Of a stretch of 64,000 nt of DNA, positions 56,478 through 64,000 are shown one piece after another. A program made the translations under genes and the position numbers. Below the pieces are notes generated by a model. It did no database searches. It was given only the letters and a program-made list of their open reading frames with translations, and was not told where the DNA came from. How positions within the stretch are numbered: the first letter of the stretch is position 1; each line of letters begins with the position of its first letter. The DNA comes from Adiantum capillus-veneris (Eukaryota; Streptophyta; Polypodiopsida; Polypodiales; Pteridaceae). The stretch is taken from NCBI GenBank assembly GCA_014529385.2, contig CM043944.1, positions 69,054,895 to 69,118,894 on the forward strand, read 5' to 3'.

Positions 56478-57509
56478 CCATGGCCGATGATGATGATACA
56501 TACTCTCCTAGTTTTAGTTTTCCTATCACTACAGCCAGCATGTCTCTCGAGAAGATGGGATCCTTTTTTACAAAGTTCTCACCAGAGCACATTAGATATG
56601 CACAGAACCTTTGGGGAGCTGGTTACTCGACCGCCCCTACGGCTAGTACTAGTGTGTCCCCTACATCGACCGGCCCCACATCTCATTCGAGTGTGTCCCC
56701 TACACCGACGGATGGTTCATCCTCGGGACGAGGTAGGTGTGGTTATAGAGGTGGTGATTATTGTCGTAGCGATTCTACCGATGCGTCCACACCACCGAGA
56801 GATTTTCCACTACTGTCTTCATTAGATAGCTCACCGATTTTCACACCACGTACACCTTGGGGATCACATGAGCATGATCCTAGCAAGGTGTACAAGAGCA
56901 GGATGGGGTTGTTGTGGCAAATAGGGCTGGAAAGGCCATGCGACAGAGGATTTCAACATCACTATACAGTTCAGTTTGGACACTTTGTGATGGAGATTTG
57001 GGATAATCAAGATGATAAAAGAAAGATTTACATCGGCGAGGCCATTCATAGAGAGTACAAGCCGACAGAGGGGTACGATCTAGTCTCAAATTACTGGATT
57101 TTGGGCGTGGCAAAGGCCACAATGTCACACAATTGGTCAGAGGCAAGAGACACATACAATGCTGGTAGTTCAAAGTCAGCATGGTTGGATGCAGAGGAGT
57201 GGGTGGGGATTGTACGAGAGACACAAGACAATCTTGATAGATTTCAACAATAAACAGATGCAGTCGGAGCACGTTTGGAGTCTGCTGGAGTGTCACATCT
57301 TGGAAGTGGAGGCTACGACACACTTTGACGTGAGTTTGTAAGTATTATATGTATGCTTTAAATTGTTAAAAATGTATATGTTATTTGAAGATTTGTCTCA
57401 TGATTAAACCATAATTTTGCAGAAAGTTACCGTAAAGCGTCCTCTGACACACCGAGAGGAGAAGTATGGGTACAAGCATGGACTTGTGGCCCTTTTGACC
57501 CAGCTGTAG
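56478..57509 (+). pseudogene. CACTA second gene (tnpA/transposase_24-like)
   Basis: After an acceptor-like TCTGTAG (56477), ATG at 56480 in a good context (GCCATGGCC) opens MADDDDTYSPSFSF. A Ser/Thr/Pro-rich N-terminus with an RGRCGYRGG patch follows, then a conserved-looking C-terminal half: SNYWILGVAKATMSHNWSEA and SAWLDAEEWVGIVRETQ, resembling the Transposase_24 pattern. Past the stop at 57251 the same register continues as ARLESAGVSHLGSGGYDTL, a TGA (probable former CGA), and REF to a donor GTAAGT at 57338. The acceptor at 57422 joins VTVKRPLTHREEKYGYKHGL, stop 57507. TNPA-type proteins bind subterminal repeats. Two premature stops. Confidence 0.6.
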
Positions 57510-57659
57510 AAGGAGGGAGAGTCCGTTGACTGGGAGGCATTACCATGAGGGTCTTTTGATAAATTCTTACTTAATCATCTTGATAGAGTCTTTTTTGTAG
57601 CTATATTCTTCTTGATAGAGTCTTACTCAGTCGTTGTATACATGTAAAATTTCACGCTT

Positions 57660-57970
57660 ATGTTTATGGTTTTGCATTCCATTTGTGATTATGATTGTGA
57701 TATGACAATTAGGCTATGGTTATGGTTTCAGAATTATCGTATGGCACAAAGGTTATGGTTAAGGTATGGCAATAAAGTTATGGTTATGTCTTTGCAATGA
57801 TGGTATGGCAATCATGGTATGGTGTGGCAATTAAGTTATGGTTATGGTTTTACAATGATGGTATGGAAATCATGTGATGGTTATGGTTTGGAAATCAGAT
57901 TATGGTTATGGTTATGGTTTTGCAATGATGGTATGGCTACTATGGTTATGGTATGTCAAGCAAGTTATGG
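57660..57970. repeat. (TATGGTTATGG)-type minisatellite
   Basis: Imperfect repeats of GGTTATGGTTT, GCAATGATGGTATGGCAATC and similar, strongly purine/T-skewed, just downstream of the tnpA-like gene. Confidence 0.75.
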
Positions 57971-58189
57971 TTAATCTTTTGATTTTGTGGTTTTGTTCTT
58001 CTTACAATTTTCCTAATCTGTATACACTCGCTCTCTAGGATCAAGTTTTAGGTGGACTACGTTTGCTTGTGCACTCTTCCTTTGGACAGAGAGGGCTGTT
58101 TTTTGTTGCTGCAGTACATGAAGCATCAGTTCCTAGCCCTCTCTATCCAAAAACATTTTTGTAGGTTTATCATTGGTACAATTTTTGGT

Positions 58190-58429
58190 AGAGATGCTGA
58201 TATAGACATCGAAACAGGCGTCGGTATAATAAAATCAGATACCAACTTTTATTTTAGTGTCTATTCCGGTGCCCTTTTTATAGCTTATTTCGATGGCTCA
58301 TATACCGATGCATATACTGAGGACACCATACCGGGGTCCATTCCAGTGTTTATTCTAGTGTATTTTACTTTTAAAACAAGCTTTGAGTCCTCAGTATCCG
58401 CGTCGATTTTTACGCGGTGTGTTATAGTG
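58190..58429. repeat. CACTA right subterminal region and terminus
   Basis: Contains AGGCGTCGGTATA, GTGTCTATTCCGGTGCC, ATACTGAGGACACC, ATACCGGGGTCCATTCCAGTG and CCTCAGTATCCGCG, the same motif set as the left end, and terminates ACGCGGTGTGTTATAGTG. Confidence 0.7.
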
Positions 58430-58474
58430 ATGGGATGTTTTTTGCATTCTCAGGGAAACCCATAAGTTCTTAAA

Positions 58475-59090
58475 CACAAGATTGGTAGCAAGACACTTTT
58501 ATGTCCTTGGGCACTTTTGTGTCCTCTTAACTCAACAACTTCCAAGAATTGTTTCTTGAGATGCATACTACCTTCTAAAGTGGTTTATATCCACAAAGCT
58601 AGCTTCTGACTTTTAAAAAACTTGGATTTTTTAAAGGTTACTGACTTCATCTTTAGAGTTTGGTTTGAAAAGAATTTTTAAACCTAACTAAGCCAAAAAC
58701 AAAATGTATGTTGTTTTTGGCCAATTTTCATAAAATTGGCATTAGACCACCCTAAAACACAACTTAATGACATATGAAGTGCTACACAGATAGCATGGAT
58801 AATTCTCAAGATGTTTTCATGCTTCTAATAGCTAGAAAGCCTATGTAGTGGATGCTATGGCTCATTTATGAAAATTTATTTGTGTTGATTTGTTAGTGAA
58901 GATCACACTATAATGAATATTTTGAAAGTGTTTTTAAAATTAGAAGGCAAGTTTGAGTGTAGTCATGGAGTGACTACTATGTAACTCTTCTTCCTTGAGC
59001 TTTGGGGTCCGTAGTACGACCCTAAATAGCAAACAACACAAAGATGGGAGTGGTTTTTCTTTTTATCAAAATCAGTCTCTGTCATAAAAA
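58475..59090. repeat. single diverged arm of the giant-hairpin family
   Basis: Starts CACAAGATTGGTAGCAAGACACTTTT and follows the arm at 5548 in order: GACACTTTTATGTCCT, CTTAACT, GGCCAATTTTCATAAAATT, then CTTCCTTGAGCTTTGGGGTC matching ATTCCTTGAGTTTTGGGGCA. Only one arm is present; no inverted partner was seen nearby. Confidence 0.65.
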
Positions 59091-61430
59091 ACATCTAACT
59101 CTTCTAAATGATTTTCTCGTGTTAAACTGATCATTTAATATGGGGACGTACTAGGGGAGTAAAAGCTAGAATATTGGTAAGGCTGCGGGACCAGTCTCAA
59201 CAGGGATCCAAAGGAGGGGAAAATAGGGATCCACAGGGGGACAATATGCAAAAGATCAATGTGCATCAATGGAGCTTAAAAGACCTAAGGTTCAGCTCCA
59301 TTAAGACTTCCATAGGCTAAAGTTTCAAAAATCAATTAAAAAGTCCAATCGCCAAAAGTCGAGAAAATTGGATGGTTATGGGAAGACATCCCTAGGAAGG
59401 AGGGGGTGAGCCCTAATGGTAGGGGAAGAGTGAGAAACACACAAATACACACACACACACACACAAACACTCCCAAGCTCCCCCTTTACACAAAGAGAAT
59501 AATGGACACATGGCAGGCTCCAAGTCTAGATGCCCCCAATCTCCCCTCAAATCCTATTGGATAGCCATAGAGGTGGACCAATGAGAATTAGGCTAGAAAA
59601 AAATTCGTCTAATCAATTTAAAAATGCTTGATAATAGAACCAACAGAATTAAGCTCCCTAGAAGAATATTGGACAATCTACCAAGGGGTTGAATGAGCAT
59701 CCAGCAGCCCAATGGCTTGCTTGATTCCTATTGGCCAGAAGACTAAGAGGTCCAATGAGAGTTTAACTAAATTATTTTAATTACCTAAAGCTCTCACAAA
59801 AGGGAAAAGGAGGACACTTGTCACAAGGCTGTCAACTATGCTTCTTAATTGCTATTGGCTAAGCTTTGTAGGAACCAATGGAAAGCCAACAAGAGCTTTT
59901 GGGAAGAGGGGTCGACCAAGAAGAGAGAGGGCATGGAATTTTCCTCTAACCAACTTTGCTAAAAACACACAACTCATGTGTTGAGCAAGAACTCCATCTC
60001 CTTCTTTAAGCATCGAGAAGTCGAGGCCTACACCAACAACTCTTGGCTATGGAATGCAAATCCAACCAAGATCCAAGCTTCAATAGCATGCTCATCTCCT
60101 CTACCATGATAATTACTAAGTTAAGGTATGCTATTAGAGTGATTATGTGAGGAGAATACTCCTTTCTTGTAAGATACATCTTCTTACTCTCAATCTTTCC
60201 TCATTCCCTGCTAGCTCTCACCATCTTTGAAGGAGTGTGAGGTCTTGGGACTGAGGCTAGGCCCACTAGGTGTGTTTTTCAAGCATCATTTGGGTCATGA
60301 AGCTTCCATCTTCATTGCACCAACCCGTTTTGTCAAGAAATACAAAGATTGTATTGTACAAAGTCTCCTTTGATGGGAGAAGCTATAATACAAAGTCTTT
60401 TTGGAGGGGGACCAGCTCCATGTAAATCCGGTCCTCAACTGTGTCAAATTCTATTTCTCTCTCTTTTAAAGTATTGTCTATGCCAAACTAACTAGGTGTA
60501 AATTGCTATGTTTCTTTCTCCAACTAAGTACTCTCTCTATGCTCATTAGGAGCTTGTTCTTAATGAAATGCTCACTATGTTATCATTTTCCACTACACAC
60601 AAGTTACTAGTGCATTAAATGTTACAGACTCATTCTGAGTTTTGATCATGTTGTCTTCAAATTTCTAAATTTCACTCAATCAACATGATGCATTTGAAGC
60701 TTAGGTCCAAATATAATCATAAAATCTCAATTTGGCACTAGCTTGATTAATAGGTTACAAATGTTAGTTTTTTCATTCGTGCACTTTTTATACGTCATAG
60801 GTGTGTTCCAATTTGTCTTATAAGGATAGGTTTTGATGCTTTTGATGCTTCATATGCTTGAACTTAAAAGTAAAAAACAAAATTATGTAAGGTAGAAGCA
60901 TTTATAGTGGTTATGATAGGTGTAGCCATAAAAACATCGATGTAGATAAATAAAATAAGAAAAGTGCAAATTTTTTGTGCTTAGTTCTGTGTTCAAACAA
61001 TTTTTTTTGGGCCTAGAGAAACCACATACATTGGTCAAGAACCCATTGATTTTTATAGGAAAAATATGCTTGACTTCTAGAGAATTTTGTATATTGTGTA
61101 AAATGGGGTTCACCAAGCCAATATGTTGTTTTTGGTCACTTTGATCACCCTCATGACTTTGAAAGCTCCTCAAACCATTTAATTAATAGTTCTTAGTAAT
61201 TCTCATTTTTGCCACATAAAGTGTGGTCGTAGCTTTGAGTTGATGTAAGGACGTCTTAAAACACATGCATATGAGAGTAGTATTGATTGTTTTTCCAAAA
61301 CCCTCAAAACTAGTGTTAAGAAAAACAGGCATTTTATTACCTCGTAGCATGTAATTATAGTTTTATAGGTGATCCCTTGAGCTGATGTTGTGTACATACA
61401 TATATTGGATCATTGAGAAATTTTATTATA
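59091..61430. other. interval without recognised gene
   Basis: No domain in any frame. A short (AC)n tract is at 59447-59468. Minus-strand frames at 60883-61397 show no motif and are likely chance. Confidence 0.4.
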
Positions 61431-61459
61431 AATGAAGTTGAATGTATGGCACCTTTTTA

Positions 61460-61715
61460 TTCTTGGGCCGTTCTTTTCCTCGAGGGATATTTGTTGATGT
61501 GGAAATTCATGTTGATAATTCATTAGAGATGTACAAATAGAGGTGTTGTGGGTAGTTGTCTCCCATAAGGGTGGATCTATGTCACTTTTGACTCTTGGAA
61601 CTTTCTTCATCCCAAGTGCTATTAGGTGATGTAGAGACTTATGGTGATAGTTCATTTAAGACGAGGAAATAGATGTGTTGTGTAGCTCTCTTCCATGGGG
61701 GGGGGGGGGGGGGGG
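61460..61715. repeat. about 140-bp tandem duplication ending in poly(G)
   Basis: Two diverged copies with TTGATGTGGAAATTCATGTTG / GTGATGTAGAGACTTATGGTG-type sequence, GATAATTCATTAGAGATG / GATAGTTCATTTAAGACG and CTCCCATAAGG / CTTCCATGGGG. The second ends in a poly(G) tract at 61698-61716. Confidence 0.7.
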
Positions 61716-62010
61716 GATGTTATACATGAAGAGTGTACTTTGAGGATCACAAATGCCAATGTCCTTTATTGTTTGGCCTATATGTATAACAAGCTTCTTG
61801 TACTTGGGTAGGGTCTTCCCCTTCACTTGAGTGTGTTCTTTTTGTAACATGAAAATGGACCACCTTTATGCTTCATACAACATGATATGTATAGCAAAGT
61901 ATACAAAGTACTGAATGTGCAAGACAAGTGTGCTATAGTCACATTTGACAAAATATTGTCTATAGCATATGATACATATAGTGCATGTGTGCAGAAAGTT
62001 GTGTATGTTG

Positions 62011-62062
62011 CACACGCGCACGGGCGCACATGCGCGTGCGCGCACACACACACACACACACA
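62011..62062. repeat. alternating purine-pyrimidine tract
   Basis: CACACGCGCACGGGCGCACA, then TGCGCGTGCGCG and (CA)n: about 50 bp almost strictly alternating, with high GC at its centre in an AT-rich setting. Confidence 0.9.
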
Positions 62063-62159
62063 GATCCATTATAGGATTTGTCCTTTACACTTGCTTCATT
62101 TAGAGCTTGGCTCATATGGTTTGTAAGCTAGTGAGGAATCATGCTAGACTTGCTGGATT

Positions 62160-62725
62160 GCGAGTGACACGAAGCTTAGTTATCAGTTAATTGAACAAAT
62201 AACTAAGTCTCATTCTTGGTCACGCGTAAAAAGGAGAAATAAATGAATAACTATGCTCACCCTTTGTAATGGATTTTGGTATAGTTGTGAAGTTCAAGGC
62301 TTAGTTGGGAGGATGAATGGATAACTAAGCCTCTCGTGACCATGCAAGATGCTTAGTTATTCATTTAATGCTTTGTCTGGGCAAAGTTGGCTTAGTTAGG
62401 CAATGGTCACGCGAGGCTTAGTTATCAGTTATTTGAACAAATGACTAAGCCTCATTCTTGGTCACACACAAAAAGGAGCATTAATGAGTTACTAAGCCTA
62501 CCCTTTGTAACTATGCCGATTTTGGCATAGTTGTGAAGTTCAAGGTATAGTTGGGAGGATGAATGAATAATTAAAGCCTTGCGTGACCATGCAAGAGGCT
62601 TAGTTATTCATTTATTACTTTGTCTTGGCATAGTTGGCATAGTTATCAATAACTGATAACTAAGCCTCGCGTGACCATGCCCTTATCTATAAGTGATAAC
62701 TAAGCCTTGTGTGACCATAGCCTTA
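62160..62725. repeat. tandem repeat of about 230 bp with CTTAGTTATC hairpins
   Basis: Two units (about 62170-62400 and 62403-62640) plus partial copies share GGCTTAGTTATCAGTTA, TTGAACAAATRACTAAG, GTTGTGAAGTTCAAGG and GGAGGATGAATG. Repeated CTTAGTTAT and ATAACTAAG in both orientations (last pairs at 62645-62706) allow hairpins. Confidence 0.8.
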
Positions 62726-62912
62726 GAAGTTTCTAGAATGCATGGCATACTCTTGATAGTAAAATGAAGGAGGATTGCAGGGCTTTGAATTATGATACCC
62801 ATTTGAGACACCTAGCCTTGAAAAGCCTAGGTATAGAATACATCAAGAAAAGCTATACGAACTTGCTAATTGTTGCCATAAGAAGAAGACGGAAAAGGGC
62901 ACAGAGAGAGAA

Positions 62913-62949
<37 letters not shown>

Positions 62950-63509
62950 GAGGGATGTTTCTAAGAAAAATCGAATTTACAAAAGAAAACATACAAGAAG
63001 ATCATAAATGCATGCAACGAAGCAAGAAAGGCAAGGGCCGGGGCTTAAGGATGTGGCAATGTGAAGAAACATTCATCATGAAAAGGTCGACTGTGTGTAC
63101 GCAGGACACATACCCACTCATGAGACCCTTTTGTTGACTCTCTCTCTCTCTCTCTCTCTCCGTCCGTTGGAAATTTCCTGTTGTTTACGAGATTCTCTCT
63201 CTCTCTCTCTCTTTTTTTTGAAAAGGCTGGGATAGTTGAAAGATGTGCTCTGATCGCCCCGTCCAGTTGTGGAGACGAATGATGCTGCATGCTAACATTG
63301 TCACTCATGACTCATGATTTATAACGAGCTGCAGACTGCGTGCAAGCCTCAATACCTCACTCATTTCGGCACACAGCACTCACGCACGCTCATGAGTCTC
63401 AGTTTTGGTGAAGCTGCGGCTCGGCTGATCTAAGCTCGTTTTCTCTCTATTTCCCTCTCTCTCTCTCTCTCTCTCTCTCATTATCACACAAGCACGCGTG
63501 CAGATCCTA
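62726..63509. promoter_or_regulatory. 5' flank of the MYB gene
   Basis: Holds GA/CT microsatellites at 62906-62944, 63141-63160, 63194-63212 and 63451-63479. The last CT tract lies within 60 bp of the start codon, a position typical of pyrimidine patches in plant core promoters and leaders. A weak TATA-like TTTATAAC is at 63318-63325. Exact transcription start not determinable. Confidence 0.45.
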
Positions 63510-64000
63510 ATGAACGTGCCTCTCATGAGAAAGGTGCTGTGGTCGCCAGAGGAGGACGAGCGGCTCGTGCGCTGCATCAGCAAGTACGTTCATGGGAGCT
63601 GGAGCGACATCGCCCGAAACGCTGGTATCCCCTTCTCATCGAACCATTGCAACACCTGATCATGAGATGTGAAAGACACGTTTAGCTACAGCTTCATACT
63701 TTCACCGAATACGTTAACTGGATGTAGAACAACCTATTTTCTCACCCTACTCTCAGCAAACACAACCCTAGCTTTCTCACTCCAATACAATTTTCATATT
63801 ATGAACCTGTAGCTCTACCGGTATCCCTAATGTATTAAAATCTGCAGGATTGGTATAATCCTTAATTAGGCCGGAGAGTTTCAGTAAGATCCTTTTACTG
63901 CATTATTCTGCCACAGTATAATTCTAAAGGAGGGACAAATTATCACCAACCATTGACGACGTTGTGCAGGGCTGGATCGTTGTGGAAAGAGCTGCAGACG
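63510..64000 (+). CDS. R2R3-MYB transcription factor, 5' part (runs off the window)
   Basis: Exon 1 is 63510-63624 and exon 2 starts at 63970; the 345-bp intron has GT...AG ends and phase 1. Exon 1 encodes MNVPLMRKVLWSPEED and CISKYVHGSWSDIARNA, exon 2 GLDRCGKSCRR: the R2 repeat of a plant R2R3-MYB, with two of its Trp anchors (W of LWSPEED, W of GSWSD). The intron sits in the Gly codon of NAGL, the conserved first-intron position of the family. An in-frame second ATG at 63525 is an alternative start. WSDIARNAGL recalls secondary-wall MYB46/MYB83-type proteins, but one partial repeat cannot fix the subgroup. No damage seen; this is the only apparently intact host gene in the window. Confidence 0.88.

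Larger units (their letters stand above)
41915..58429 (+). mobile_element. large CACTA (EnSpm/CMC) transposon with nested insertions
   Basis: Left end CACTACAAGAGCTCGC at 41915, right end ...GCGGTGTGTTATAGTG at 58429. ATG flanks both ends (41912-41914 and 58430-58432), matching the 3-bp duplication of CACTA elements. Both subterminal regions carry the same short motifs (ATACTGAGGAC, ATACCGGC/ATACCGGGG, GTGTCTAT). Between them lie a tnp2-like transposase and a tnpA-like second gene, both on the plus strand. The terminal repeats are only partly alike (12 of the first 18 bases), so two different copies combined by chance remain possible. Later insertions: 42123-46787, about 47517-52402 and 55000-55565. 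Confidence 0.6.

Noticed and set aside
61823-62126. Cysteine-rich minus-strand frames (MCVCVCAHAHVR) and the plus frame at 61887
   Set aside because: Produced by the CA/CG alternating tract.
62160-62725. CRISPR-like array
   Set aside because: Repeat units are about 230 bp, diverged and without spacers; a plant tandem repeat fits better.

Overview
This is a non-coding-rich stretch of a large plant nuclear genome. R2R3-MYB sequence with the conserved first-intron position, Tat-type Ty3/gypsy elements with two RNase H domains, CACTA transposons, an L1-type LINE and long AG/CT microsatellites all point to a vascular plant. The amount of nested, decayed transposon sequence would fit a fern or gymnosperm; I cannot settle the species. 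No rRNA, tRNA, CRISPR or bacterial-type genes were seen. Nearly every coding stretch is broken by stops or frameshifts. The one ordinary host gene is the start of a MYB factor at the right edge.

Layout. 0.9-3.2 kb: relic of a Ty3/gypsy element on the minus strand (integrase piece, LTR-like block) cut by a small CACTA-type element. 4.1-20.6 kb: one L1-type LINE (ORF1 with zinc knuckle, endonuclease, reverse transcriptase, C-terminal zinc-binding part). It is split first by a 2.3-kb giant inverted-repeat element (5548-7860) and then by a full 9.2-kb Ty3/gypsy Tat-like element (10268-19483, minus strand, two 1.5-kb LTRs, TSD CCAG). 21-25.4 kb and 37.5-38.6 kb: two halves of another Ty3/gypsy polyprotein.

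The two halves are separated by a 12.1-kb unit (25387-37503) bounded by 35-bp inverted repeats matching at 34 of 35 positions. The unit carries a spliced transposase-like gene (+), an unidentified gene converging on it (-), a divergent promoter region with six related palindromes, and a plus-strand gene joining a histone-H3-like domain, a Ulp1/SENP-type C48 protease, an acidic linker and an FCP1/NIF-like HAD phosphatase domain. A further unidentified minus-strand gene lies near the right end. This unit is the most interesting part of the window and may be an undescribed multi-gene DNA transposon.

41.9-58.4 kb: a probable 16.5-kb CACTA element (termini CACTACAAG / TATAGTG, flanking ATG on both sides, shared subterminal motifs). 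It holds a decayed tnp2-like transposase lacking most of its catalytic core, a tnpA-like second gene, and nested insertions: a gag-only LTR element (42123-46787), a pol-less copia-type element with 155-bp LTRs (about 47517-52402) and a 566-bp CACTA derivative inside the transposase gene. 58.5-63 kb: another arm of the giant-hairpin family, tandem repeats and an alternating purine/pyrimidine tract. 63510-64000: R2R3-MYB exon 1, intron and start of exon 2.
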